Shown piece by piece: positions 1 through 9,758 of a stretch of 64,000 nt of DNA. Every line of letters begins with the position of its first letter. The first letter of the stretch is position 1. Where the stretch lies: NCBI GenBank assembly GCA_977017575.1, contig CDRNVI010000053.1:186001-250000 (forward strand). Reading direction: 5' to 3'. A program made the position numbers and the translations under genes. Below the pieces are notes generated by a model, which had not been told where the DNA came from, searched no databases, and was given only the letters and a program-made list of their open reading frames with translations. Source of the DNA: Paramoeba atlantica (Eukaryota; Discosea).

Positions 1-17
1 TACATGAACAGGAAATC

Positions 18-857
18 ATGAAGCTTGTCCCGAACAACGTTTTTGCCGCTGTACAAATGTTGTGGTTAACACATCTGGATGACAAAGTTATGTGCGGAAT
101 ACTGCCTGATCGTGCGACAACATTTGAGGCTATAGTAGGCTCCAGCTATTCAAGCGAGTTACTCCGAGTCTGGACTGAATGGTCACGTTTCTCGTCGCCA
201 GATTTCGACTCTAACATTAAAAGTAATTTTAGTATACTACATCCAAATGATAAAGTCACTTCATGTTCTGTGAGGCACATGTCTCCCATTGAGGCATTTG
301 TTGACCGCTATAAAGCCCCTCTCTTATCAATGCCGTATGGTATTTTTCGAAAGCTAATGCGCGCAAGACTTTACGGCGAGCGAACACGGTTTGTGTCGCG
401 CAAGTCTGAACGTAGGAAAAAACATTCTGTGCATCAATTACGTCCGAAGATACGACTACAGCATTCGAAAATAAAATCTCTCTATTTTCGGAGACCCACG
501 AGTCCCAAGCTTGATCAGGACCATCCGGTGTTTCACACAGTGCTTTCACTCCCTGGGCTTTCACAGTCATGCGTATCTTACCACCCACGTGCACGTACTT
601 CAACATTTTCTGAATCGAAAAAAATTCGTGAATTTCTGATGCTTAATGAGTCGCACCTGTTCGAAAAACAAAAAGAACTAGAATGTTCGTTACTTCCATG
701 TTTGATGTGCAAAAACGATTCTCTTCGAATTTATTCCAAGAATACACGCAACCGAAATCATGAGACTCGTCGAAAAGAATGTGCTCCGGCACTGTGGTCC
801 ATTGGTTCTTTCCTAGCAATGCTTATAATAATGAAGCGAGACGAGAACAACGAATGA
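18..857 (+). CDS. hypothetical protein, 279 aa
   Basis: An open frame of 279 codons begins at an ATG 17 bases from the window edge and ends in TGA. I recognise no domain. The protein is basic, rich in Arg, Lys and Ser, with no clear membrane segment or signal peptide, and has a Cys pair near residues 230-233. Codon use is AT-neutral, unlike the GC-rich genes after 50 kb. A 116-codon frame on the opposite strand (256-606) is taken as a shadow. The next feature is a transposon end at 905. It could be a host gene or an old transposon ORF; length is the only support. Confidence 0.45.
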   Translation: MKLVPNNVFAAVQMLWLTHLDDKVMCGILPDRATTFEAIVGSSYSSELLRVWTEWSRFSSPDFDSNIKSNFSILHPNDKVTSCSVRHMSPIEAFVDRYKAPLLSMPYGIFRKLMRARLYGERTRFVSRKSERRKKHSVHQLRPKIRLQHSKIKSLYFRRPTSPKLDQDHPVFHTVLSLPGLSQSCVSYHPRARTSTFSESKKIREFLMLNESHLFEKQKELECSLLPCLMCKNDSLRIYSKNTRNRNHETRRKECAPALWSIGSFLAMLIIMKRDENNE

Positions 858-1588
858 AAGTGTAACGACCTATGTAAGTGTGCCTACTAAGCATCAAGTA
901 CATACCGTATACCCCCCCAGTACGAGAGTTTTGGCCCTTTTTGGGCAGACCCCCAGTAAGAGAGATTAGGATCGAAAGCCCCACAGGAAGCGTATAGGGG
1001 GTAGAGGGTGAGTGTCCGCATATCGGGGGCCTCGGGGGTAACCCAAATAAGCGTTTTAACCATAGCTGTAGGATTATTAATAATTCAGTTCGGTAATAAT
1101 AATTATTATTAATAGATTATTAATAATTTATTAATAATTTATTATTGAGCTTTCACACTCAGATTTCTCGCCCTTAATTATGTATAAAACAATATTTTCA
1201 TGCCGAAAAGGAGCATTGATGGGGATCTCCTTATGGAGTCGATGTTGATACTTCGAGCATCATTATCTGCACCTCAACCTACACGGGAAGTAGGATCCTA
1301 CACCTGACGCAGGTAAATGTGCTGTACCAACGGCAACTCCTTATGGAGTGCTGATATCGAGGGCCGGGAAAAGCCAAACTCTGTATTTGTATGATGTGTC
1401 GCAACGAAAATGAGCTTTCTGGATCTCCTGGCGGTCTTCCCTGGTGCTGCCATCATACTGCTGCAAATGACGCCGACCACATGTCTACATGCGAGGGGCT
1501 CCTCATGTGTCACTCACAGCCCCTCGTGTAAATGCATATTGAATTATTAATAATATTAATAATTTGATATTTTGAATAATAATAATTA

Positions 1589-1926
1589 CTGTACCCCCCC
1601 TGCTTATGAGTTCCCCGGTTTTGAGAAAAAGGAACTCATAATCGTACCAGATCAGAATTCGAGCCATAAAAACGCGAAAATTCGGGCCCGCGGCGCGAAG
1701 CGCCACGGGTTTTCCTTGACAATAATACTGGCGCTAAAATGTTTATTCACTCAGTGAGCGAGCCTGCTAGAGCAGGCTGAGTACGGGTGTTGGGGGGTTT
1801 ATGAATTTTTGTTCAGTGCAAAAAAAAGATTGCCTCGCGAAAAGTGGGTACAAAAACATTCGCCTTAGAAAAAGGAACTCATAAGCGCACCAGAATTGGG
1901 GGAACTCATAAGCAGGGGGGGTATAG
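1589..1926. mobile_element. MITE, poly-C ends, 338 bp
   Basis: TA followed by CTGTACCCCCCC and the word TGCTTATGAGTTCC opens the element; the inverse word, poly-G and GTATAG then TA close it. The GAACTCATAA word occurs again inverted at about 1636 and 1874-1910, so each end has iterated words. No coding capacity. It sits inside the larger 905-5194 element. Confidence 0.75.
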
Positions 1927-2188
1927 TATTATTTCGTTCGTGTCGGAGGGCGGAACGGCTTGCTGGAGCTTCACACCCACGTAGGGACTGATAGCTGACT
2001 CGGGGTGGTCGGCCGAGTTAGCCCGATGTAACCACGTCGCGCAAAACGGAAGAATACATCGCCTAAATCCTCCGGACACTAACCCCGTGAAGGTAACGGG
2101 ACAGGAGCACACACACCGAGGACACCCCCACCCCACTACCCGACCCCCACATTACAGACCCCATTCCCACACCCCCGCTTCAGGGGAT

Positions 2189-2424
2189 GGGCCGTGCCGG
2201 ATGCCAGCGAGGATTGCGCCGAGGCTGGCAGCCTCAGAGCGGGCCCGTATCCAAAATCCCATCGCAATAGGGGGCCCATCCCGACACCCAACAGCTTTTC
2301 ATCGGGCCCCAAGTCCACATCCCCTGTTCTGGGGGGGGCATGCCGGATGCCAGCGAGGATTGCGCCGAGGCTGGCAGCCTCAGAGCGGGCCCGTGTCCAA
2401 AATCCCTTTGTAATTGGGGGCCCA
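2189..2424 (+). repeat. tandem duplication in LINE 5' region
   Basis: A block of about 90 bases (2189-2278) is repeated at 2335-2424 with few changes, a period near 147 bases. Both copies keep the same reading frames, including one giving MPDASEDCAEAGSLRAGP-like peptides. It lies in the presumed N-terminal coding region of the LINE. Confidence 0.7.
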
Positions 2425-2898
2425 CCCCGCTCGCGGGACCCTGATCGAGCACATCGCTGCGGCCGCCAATGTGCCCAAAACTTCTCAGCGGACGACGGGA
2501 CAGGGGGGACATCGGAGGTGGGGGGGGGTGTCTTCCACCACACGAAACAAGCAATCCACCCCGACAGCCCAGGGCGCTCCAGTTGAGGAGCGAGGACAAC
2601 CCCCTTCCCCCGAAAACTTAGCAGAGCTCCTTGGGAGGGGGTCTTTACGTAAACTATATGCACTCCAATACCCGGCTTGGAAGGAATACATTGCCAGTGT
2701 ATGGCATGATTTTGTAAACAAGTCAGTGGAGGGCAAGTTCGAGATGGCTTGGAACCTCCTCCTCGCCGTTAAACGTTTCCTTTTCCTCCCCGAGGACAAG
2801 CTGTCGCAACGCCAGCTAGCGCGCGAGCTCAGAATGCGTGCCCATCTAGAGGGTTCGGAGACCTTGGCTCCATCCCCGAGTCAGGCCAACGGTGCCCC

Positions 2899-3579
2899 GT
2901 GGTCTGTCAAAAAACGGGTCGAGGAATCGTGCAGGGCGGGTTGCTTCTCCAGGGCGGCCAAAACGGTACCACAAGTACCCTTCACCTTGGGGAAGGCCAA
3001 TGCATCACGAGCTCAAGGGGGGTCAAGCAAGGTGACCCCATGGCTCCCATCCTATTTGCCATAGGGATCCAGGGGGCAATCGCCAGAGTGGCGGCCAACT
3101 TCACAGGCACGCTGAAGGTCTGGGCGCACCTGGATGACGTCACCTTTGCTGGTGAACCCAAGGTTTACGCCAAAGCCCTAGAGGCCCTCCGCGAGGAGCT
3201 GAAGCATCTTGGGCTACGGCTAAATACCGCTAAATGCAAAGTAGCTACCAGACACAAGGACCTCTTCTCCCGGTTCTCCGGATCTCGCATGGTCCACTCC
3301 CCTGGGAGGGTCAAACTACTGAGGGCTTTCATCGGGGTGTCGGAGGCTAGGGAGGAAGAATGGGTGCTTTCCAAGGCCCCCAAGGTAATCTCCTTCCTGG
3401 AGAAACTCAAGGACATTAGCAGGCAATGCGCCTTGTCCCTCTTAAGACTCTGTGGGAGTCCTCGATGGAACTACGTCGTAAGGACCCACGAGGCCCCGGT
3501 CACTAAAGTGGCCAATACCCAGGTCAACAAAGCCGTCCTGGCGTGTGCTGAGGCCTTGTGTGGTCCTGGCATGTGCTGA
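2899..3579 (+). pseudogene. LINE reverse transcriptase fragment (motifs B-C and thumb)
   Basis: The 226-codon frame contains RGVKQGDPMAPILFAIG, the reverse transcriptase motif B, followed by AHLDD, a variant of the catalytic YxDD motif C. Motifs 0 to A, with the first catalytic aspartate, are missing because of the deletion noted for the element. The frame ends near 3577, where a short direct duplication (about 3538-3580, GTCCTGGC.TGTGCTGAGGC twice) shifts the reading frame into the downstream endonuclease frame. Related residues (LLRLCG...NYVVRTHE) align with 29555-29700 of the second LINE. Confidence 0.75.
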
Positions 3580-4532
3580 GGCATGTGCAGAGGGGGATGG
3601 GCTCCTTGGGAAAAACGGCGTTCTCCAATAACCTTTTCACGGCAGATTTCCTGGGGACCATCCCCTTCGAGTACAAGGCGGAAGACATGCAGGCCAAGGC
3701 GAAGAACTCCCTACAGGGCCGACCCCAAAAGGGGTTCCTTGGCATGCCAGCCAAGGAACAGCGGCGCAACCTCTGTGAGGCCGCGTTGGGGAAAGCCCCG
3801 ACGGCTACCCAACTGGTCTGCATGCGACAGACCCAGAACATTCACTCCACTAAGTGGATGAACGCAAGGCCCAACCGGCCGGAGTACTACATGCGGGACC
3901 CGCAGTGGGAGACTGCGGCCCGTCTCCGGTACTTGGTCGCCCCCACCTCGGAGCCTGAGCTCCAGTGCGTGTGCGGTGCAACCCTCCGCAACGAGGAGTT
4001 TTGCGTACACGCGCTGGATTGCAAGAAGGTTAAGTGGAAAACACAGGTCTCCCGCCACAAGGAGGTCAAGGAAACCTTTCGAAACCTCTTAGTGCAGTAT
4101 GGTTTCAAACCGGACCTACACGAACCGAGGTTCGACAATGGACGGGGGCCCGACATATGCTTCCAACTGGGACGGAAGACCGTCCTAGTTGATGTCACCG
4201 TGGTGAACCCACTGGCCCCGTCCTACGTGGAGAAGGAGGCCGCAGAGCCTTCTCATACCCTGAGGATAGCCGAGGCCAACAAGCGGCGCTGACATGATGA
4301 GATGGCGACCGCCCGAGGGATGGAATTTTACCCCTTGGCCTTCACCACCTACGGGATCCCGGGCCCAGAGACCTTGAACTTCCTAACCAAGGTGGCCAGG
4401 GCCCACACATCCGACAAGAACGGATGCATGTCCCACCTCCTGATGGCCATATGGGTGGCCATCCAGAAAGGTTATGCCCAGATTGTACAAGCGGCAGTAC
4501 AAGACTGGTACCGCCGCGGGGTACGAGGCTAG
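3558..4532 (+). pseudogene. LINE zinc knuckle and restriction-like endonuclease domain
   Basis: The frame carries a zinc knuckle of the type CVCG...FCVHALDC followed by GPDICFQ and VLVDVTVVNPLAPSYV, the PD...D motif of the restriction-like endonuclease found at the C terminus of site-specific LINEs. A TGA at 4290-4292 interrupts the frame; the same frame resumes at 4302 and continues to RRGVRG at 4532. The second LINE at 29890-30647 lacks this stop. Catalytic D residues are present. The enzyme would nick target DNA for target-primed reverse transcription, but this copy is broken. Confidence 0.8.
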
Positions 4533-5689
4533 CTGGGCGATGGGGTTTAGGGAGGGGATTATTACTAATTATTGCGGTGGTTGTATAACTACCGCTCTAC
4601 CCTCGATTATTGGAAAAAAGTGAACAAAAACAGTGAAAATATAAAGAGGAACACAGTAATATAATAGAAGAAAAAAATATAAAAGGGGGCCCCGGTGGTC
4701 CAAAATTGAAAAAAAAATTGAAAAAAATGGGGGGTCTAGGGGGGCTCCAGGGGGGGGGGCGTACGTCGTTTTTTGAAAATTTCAAAATCTTGATTTTCGA
4801 GATCGAGCGCAGGGAAGTGGTAGATTAGGCCGCGGCGATGACTTTCCACCCCCCCACCTGGGGGTACCCCCCCTGGTACGCGCGGGAGGGGTCCGACAAT
4901 GTCAAAATTCCGAAATTTTTGGGATGACCAAAAAAAATTTTTTTTTGACCCCAAAAAAAGTAAAAATATTATTTTTCCAAAATCGACTCCTAAAAAATAT
5001 TTGGAGAGCTTGGGACCTCAGTTACCATTCTACGACGTTTTTGTCGACAGGTTCGACTCCTGCCCCTACTCGTCTAAAAATTGTCTAAAAAGTTGGAGGA
5101 AAATATTAAATTGGCAAAAGAAGTAAACCCCCCAGTAAGTGAGATTTGACCATTTTGACCCAAAACGCATTCTCTTACTGGGGGGGGTATACGGTAAGAA
5201 GAATTTCTAAGATCGCACAACGCCAAAATTGAATGTAAAAAACTGCACTTGTCATTTCGAGATCGCCTTGGGTAATGCAAGAGACTTGAAGGTAAAAAAA
5301 CCAAGTACTGAGTAGCGATTCCTCTTCGTTATGCAGGGGTGGGTACGAAAATATGGAGGGGTCAATACCGGTCATCCATTTTACACGTTATTTGTACACT
5401 CCTCAAAGTCCTCCCAATTATTTGTCTGATCAACTCTAAGCCCTCTATAGGTATGTAAGATGTTAAATCGCCAGAAAAATTAGTGTCGAGAGGTCGATAG
5501 TTCATTTATTCTACCGAATTTTTCTCAAATTTTATGCTGTTCCCTACACGTCAGGCACCTGGTAGCTTTTGTGTATATCTATAGTTGACTCAGTAAGCCT
5601 TCATCCTAAACTGTTCTTTCGCACCCTTTAAACGCAAAAAACTTCTTCCACGCCCAAAATAAACGTCCTTGGAAATGAGGTGGCCACTT

Positions 5690-5965
5690 TTTCATGGGGT
5701 AGTCATCTGGCCACCTTTTTGAGGTGTGGCCAGGTGGCCACTTTTTCAGGGGTTGCCCAGCTGCTCCCTTTTTCAGAGCGTGGCCAGGTGGCCACTTTTT
5801 CAGGGTGTGGCCAGGTGGCGACTTTTTCGGGCTGCGGCCAACTCGCCACTTTTTAAGAGCGTGGCCAGGTGGCCACTTTTTCAGGGTGTGGCCAGCTGGT
5901 CCCTTTTTCAAAGGGTGGTCAGGTGGCCACTTTTTCAGGGGATGCCCAGCTGGGCACTTTTTATT
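5690..5965. repeat. 27-bp minisatellite, GGCCACTTTTTCA type
   Basis: About ten units of 26-28 bases with consensus GTGGCCAGGTGGCCACTTTT plus TCAGGG. Because the unit is close to nine codons, both strands stay open: one gives repeats like HTLKKWPPG, the other WPLFQGVAR. These open frames are read as a by-product of unit length. Related arrays lie at 6118-6478, 33655-33885 and near 43000-43190. Confidence 0.85.
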
Positions 5966-6088
5966 ATCTAACTCGCCTACTAAGGTTAATTCCGCGAGCC
6001 TTAAATGGGCATAAAACGAGTACAAAAATGATTTTTTTAAAATTTTAAAAACAGAGGTATGACTCATCAATCAATCTCCGTAATATTT
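5964..6088 (+). repeat. dispersed repeat, copy 1
   Basis: About 120 bases starting TATCTAACTCGC and containing GGTTAATTCCGCGAGCC are repeated with few changes at 40925-41048. In both places the block lies next to minisatellite or mosaic repeat material. No coding. Confidence 0.75.
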
Positions 6089-6117
6089 CAAATATGAAAG
6101 GACAGCTGACCACCTCC

Positions 6118-6478
6118 TGCATGAAAGGACAGCTGGCCACTTTTTCAGCGTGTGACCAGGTGGCCACTTTTTCAGGGGGCGGCCAACTGGCCACTTTTTC
6201 AGGGGGTGGCCAACTGGCCACTTTTTCATAGGGTGGTCAGCTGGCCACTTTTTCGGAGGGTGGCCAGGTGGTCACTTTTACAGGGTGTGACCTGGTGGCC
6301 AGTTTTTCAGGGTGTGGCCAGGTGGCGACTTTTTCAGAGGGTGGCCAGCTGGACACTTTTTCTTAGGGTGGCCAGGTGGCCACTCTGTGTGGCCACATGT
6401 GTGGCCAGGTGGCCACTTTTTCAGGGGGTGGCCAACTGGCCTCTTCTTCAAGGGGTGATCAGCTGGCCACTTTTTGAG
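6118..6478. repeat. 27-bp minisatellite, second array
   Basis: About 13 units of the GGCCAGGTGGCCACTTTTTC family. Unit variants alternate GGCCAGCTGGCC and GGCCAACTGGCC; the former is a perfect palindrome. The array stops just before a foldback element at 6526. Confidence 0.85.
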
Positions 6479-6525
6479 GTGGTTTTTGTAGACTTGAGCC
6501 ACTACTTGAGGTGGTGGTTTTTTTA

Positions 6526-6709
6526 GAATCCAGGTATAAAGGGGCGAGGGAGATACGAAGCAACAGATGTAGCAGATTCCCACTGAAAAGAAATCGCATC
6601 TCCCTGCACGAGGAATGCCTACCTATGCGCGTGCTATACGATTTCTTTTCTGTAGGAATCTGCTACATCTGTTGCTTCGTATCTCCTTCGCCCCTTTATA
6701 CCTGGATTC
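6526..6709. repeat. foldback hairpin element (GAGGGAGATAC family), copy 1
   Basis: The left arm GAATCCAGGTATAAAGGGGC followed by GAGGGAGATACGAAGCAACA is matched by an inverted right arm ending CCCCTTTATACCTGGATTC. Arms are about 70 bases with a loop of some 45 bases. A transcript would fold into one long hairpin. Another member lies at 25221-25399, and a third left arm begins at 63925. Confidence 0.85.
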
Positions 6710-6749
6710 ATACCTCGTTTGGGTCCTTGTTACCAAACTTGTTACCAAG

Positions 6750-7139
6750 TTATTGCTCGATCAGCGGAGTGAGAAGGTCATCTACCGGCATTCGTGATAT
6801 CATCATACGTGCCTGGCGACGCATCAGCGTTATGTTCACGTCTGTGACGAGATGTAGCGTAGCAGCTCCGTCACTGAGAATGCCGTGGGACGTTTTGGCC
6901 CGGCGTTCTCCTACTTTCCGGAACACTGCTAGGGCACTAGAGCTCCATGAGCCGTAGCTCTCAACCATTGCTGTGAAGTCGCTTCCTGCAGACTCAGATT
7001 CACGGCGCTGTCGGGCTTTCTGGTCAGAGGCGTAGTGCTCAGCGAAAGACCCCGCGGCCACCCAGCTAGCATTTCTGGCTGTGTCCGTGTATTTTGATTG
7101 CTGGGCGTGAGTGACCGCGAAGTCAAGCACTATAGGTTT
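6750..7139 (-). pseudogene. LINE C-terminal fragment (after restriction-like endonuclease)
   Basis: The minus frame begins with VLDFAVTHAQQ, which fits the end of a restriction-like endonuclease core, and continues with FTAMVESYGSWSSSALAVFR and a run like TLHLVTDVNITLMRRQARMM, typical of the extreme C terminus of endonuclease-type LINEs. The rest of the LINE is absent. It is a different subfamily from the copy at 1933-4738. Confidence 0.55.
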
Positions 7140-7382
7140 TCCGAGGAATATTACCTTTATCTTTTTTTTCGGTCAAAAAAAGTTTTTGGGTCCCCCCGCG
7201 AAATTGTTTGATTCTTTTTGTCGGGCAAAAGGCCGGCGAAAGGGGGGTGACGGGGGTGACGCAAGGACGTGAAGGGGGTGGCGACAGGGGGTGGCGAAAG
7301 GGGGAACACGGCCAGTCGAGGCACATGAGGAAAAGCGCTCTTACAAAAAAAAACAAGCAACAAGGTAAAATTGCATAAATTA

Positions 7383-8311
7383 TAAACCCCCCACAGCGAA
7401 TAAATCACCCCCCTCTTTTTTTTGTACAACGAGGCTTAGGGGGGTTGCGGCACCACTTTTTCGTTCAAAATTTTGAGATCTGCACGTTCCCGCTGTTTTT
7501 AGACCTCTTCACAGATAACAAATTAAAACTCATTTTTTTAATGACGTTTTTACATAGTCATGCTAATATTACCCGAAAAATCTCATGTTCCTCGACCAGG
7601 GGGGGAGAAGGGGGTCAACATGAAAATGGTGTCACAGATCTTCGCTAGGGGAACGAGATCTCTCGATTGCAACAAAAATGATCAAAAACAGATAACAAAC
7701 ATTCAACTTGTCACGTGGTGGAATATTTGTCTTTGATTGGTTCTTTCTTGAAACGGTGATAAATCAACTTTTTTAAGCTGTCCCCTTTACTTTTTGCTTG
7801 AAGGGGCCTAAGGTGGTTAAGATATCATTTTCTCGTTCAAAATTCAGAGATCTACACGTTCCCACCATTTTTAGATCATTTTAGAAACTGAAAAAAAAAA
7901 TTATTTTTAGGTTCTATTTTTTTGCATCGTCATACCACACTAATTTAAGAAAACAAACACTCCGCGACCAGGGGGCACAAGTGGGTCAATATTAAAAAAT
8001 AGCGGCAAAGATCTTTGCTAGGAGAACGAGATCTCTCGTTCGCAACTAAAATCAGCAAAAACGGACAAAAATAATTGAATTTCTCATGGGAGGAGAAGAT
8101 TTATTTTGTTAAAGTGTGAGAAATTGGTCTCTTGAAAAATGAGAAGAAAGTGATAATCCATCTATCGGATGCACGCATTTGAGAGCCTTGGTTCCATGCT
8201 ATAACGCGCAAAGTCTTTGTGTTGGGAACAGCAAAATGCAACAAAAATGAGCTCAAACGGACACTTGGCTGAAAAGTTAGAGGGGGGTAACTTTTCGCTG
8301 TGGGGGGTTTA
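7383..8311. mobile_element. non-autonomous DNA transposon with TAAACCCCCC ends
   Basis: Terminal inverted repeats TAAACCCCCCACAGCGAA (left) and its inverse (right, ending 8311) are followed on both sides by a second block ACCCCCCTCT. The 929-bp interior holds two copies of a subterminal module (GTTCAAAAT..GAGATCT.CACGTTCCC) and motifs GCAACAAAAATGA.C.AAA shared with the Tc1-like elements at 22535-24155 and 34427-34541. I see no transposase. It is probably an internally deleted relative of the 22535-24155 family. Confidence 0.7.
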
Positions 8312-8370
8312 CGTTATGCAGACCTCCTTCCGTTTTCTTCGGCTTTCGAAGCCAATTTTTCTTTTTTAAT

Positions 8371-8476
8371 CTTTTCGTTAAACGCGGAGGTAGTTTTCAA
8401 CGCGAAGCGCGCAGCGTAAGTGACTTCTATGTTGAAAACAACCACCACGTTTAGCGAAGAGCCTAAAAAAGAAAAT
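8371..8476 (-). repeat. CGTTAAACGCGG hairpin repeat, copy 1
   Basis: About 105 bases form an imperfect foldback: CGTTAAACGCGGAGGTAGTT plus TTCAACGC pairs with GTTGAAAACAACCACCACGT plus TTAGCG. The loop holds GAAGCGCGCAGC...GTGACTTCTA. Further copies: 32381-32487, 45404-45497, 45567-45634 (part), 56917-57013, 62810-62851 (part). Confidence 0.8.
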
Positions 8477-8559
8477 TACATAGCTTATACATTCGTATGT
8501 ACATAGGGTATACTCATCGTATTAGGTATCTTGTATAAAGTGTCTTACACATAGGATGC

Positions 8560-8895
8560 ATGAGTGCTGATCCTTCACAACCTGGTGATCTGGACGTTCT
8601 GAGCGGTGGTTTCGTATTGAAAAACTTAATGTATGAACTGAATCCCTTTGGGTCAGGAAAGGTCCTTCTCTCTGCTGTCAAACCGGGGACGAAGCAGGCT
8701 GAGCAGCGCACGATACCTCCCTATACCCCTGCATTACCTTCTTCACATCCTTGCGCTTTTGAGAATGATCAACTAGCGAAATGTAATGCCACAATCGACG
8801 CACAAGTACTACTGGGTGGTCGGTGTGCAATATGTAATTCCGAACGCAAAAATCTGATGAAATGTCTAACCAAGCATAAATACACTGATGTATGA
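8560..8895 (+). CDS. twin CX9C (CHCH-type) protein, 111 aa
   Basis: The small protein has C65-x9-C75 and C92-x9-C102 separated by 16 residues, the twin CX9C signature of proteins imported into the mitochondrial intermembrane space and oxidised by Mia40/Erv1-type machinery. An extra C89 lies before the second motif. Family members are usually 70-150 aa with no cleavable presequence, which fits. The N-terminal 60 residues are Gly/Pro-rich with no membrane helix. I cannot assign a subfamily. It is an isolated gene between a hairpin repeat (to 8476) and a transposon (from 8946). The spacing match argues for a true gene; chance occurrence of both motifs is unlikely but possible. Confidence 0.6.
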   Translation: MSADPSQPGDLDVLSGGFVLKNLMYELNPFGSGKVLLSAVKPGTKQAEQRTIPPYTPALPSSHPCAFENDQLAKCNATIDAQVLLGGRCAICNSERKNLMKCLTKHKYTDV

Positions 8896-8945
8896 AATTA
8901 ACGGTAATGTATCATTTGAGGTACTGTGACCTCTCTCTTAATATA

Positions 8946-9694
8946 CAGGGGGGTGCACGAAAATATGGGGGGGGGTCAAAATTCTTATAACTCGCCCAAT
9001 TTTGGAAAATAATAGCGCATTCGAGAGCTTTCACAGAGTTACGTGTCATGTGATAATGCGTTTCCCGCATTTTTTTTTTTAAGAATATAAAAAAATCATG
9101 ATTTTTCAAAGTGCAAAATTCTGCAGTTTTTTGAAAAAAATGCCTTTTTTGTGAATTTATCGACTTTTTTGATCCTAATACAGTATTATGCCCCAGAAAA
9201 GGTCATATTCGAATAATAAAAAGGTGCAGAAGCGGAGTAGATTTTGTTATTCGCCTCGTGGGCAACTTAAAGCATCTCACAGGATACTCTTGGTTAAAAA
9301 ATTCTCGATTCTGATATGGACGAGCATAAAAACTCGCTTTGTCCAACGGATCGTGCAGGTTTGAGACGAGCGATCGCCTCTAGGATCGAAAATAAAAAGG
9401 AGCGCAATACGATGTATTTTTGAGGACTTTAAAGAGTGTTCCAACGCGTGTGGAAATTGTGTTGGACAAAAAAGGTGGAAATTGTGGATACTCGCTTTTT
9501 TTACCAGAAAAAAAAGCTTGCAGTAGCCCTTTTTACGGTATTCAGGAGAATGCATATACCTGGAAACTACGCAAAACGTAATATCACATGACACGTAACT
9601 CTGTGAGAGCTCTCGAATGCGCTATTATTTTCCAAAATTCGCCGAGTTGTAAGAAATATAACCCCCCCCCCCCATATTTTCGTGCACCCCCCTG
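8946..9694. mobile_element. Tc1/mariner-like non-autonomous element with long TIRs
   Basis: TA then CAGGGGGGTGCACGAAAATA opens the element and the inverse closes it at 9694 before TA. The inverted repeats run about 120 bases, including GCGCATTCGAGAGC and TTACGTGTCATGTGATA. The 500-base interior has no recognisable transposase. An extra poly-C stretch (about 9701-9710) lies just outside the right end. Confidence 0.8.
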
Positions 9695-9758
9695 TATTAT
9701 ACACCCCCCTGCATTATTCATAACGTGTATATTTACACGTTTTTCAGGTTTGTGAATA

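Larger units (their letters stand above)
1933..4738 (+). mobile_element. LINE (non-LTR retrotransposon) with restriction-like endonuclease, degraded
   Basis: The segment encodes, in broken frames, an N-terminal region (about 2190-2900), part of a reverse transcriptase palm (2899-3579), and a zinc knuckle plus restriction-like endonuclease at the C terminus (3558-4532), the order of R2/NeSL/CRE-like LINEs. The 3' UTR runs to about 4738 and ends in A-rich and G-rich sequence; a copy of this UTR alone lies inverted at 50445-50620. Compared with the related copy at 27736-30650, the reverse transcriptase part before motif B is deleted (about 0.7 kb near position 2900). The 5' limit is approximate. 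The copy must be inactive. Confidence 0.7.
905..5194. mobile_element. TA-flanked DNA transposon with poly-C ends, carrying nested insertions
   Basis: The left end reads TA then CCGTATACCCCCCC, and the right end is its inverse, GGGGTATACGG then TA, so a 4.29 kb segment lies between matching terminal inverted repeats with the TA target typical of the Tc1/mariner/pogo group. Inside each end a short word (AGTAAGAGAG, with one variant) recurs. No transposase of this element is visible. The interior is filled by a 338-bp MITE (1589-1926) and a LINE copy (about 1933-4738). I infer a small non-autonomous element enlarged by later insertions. Nothing gene-like is seen in 860-1588. Confidence 0.7.

Noticed and set aside
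5606-6070. 154-codon minus-strand ORF with repeated PPGHTLKKW units
   Set aside because: It is a translation of the 27-bp minisatellite; the other strand is equally open and the ORF starts and ends in unrelated repeats.
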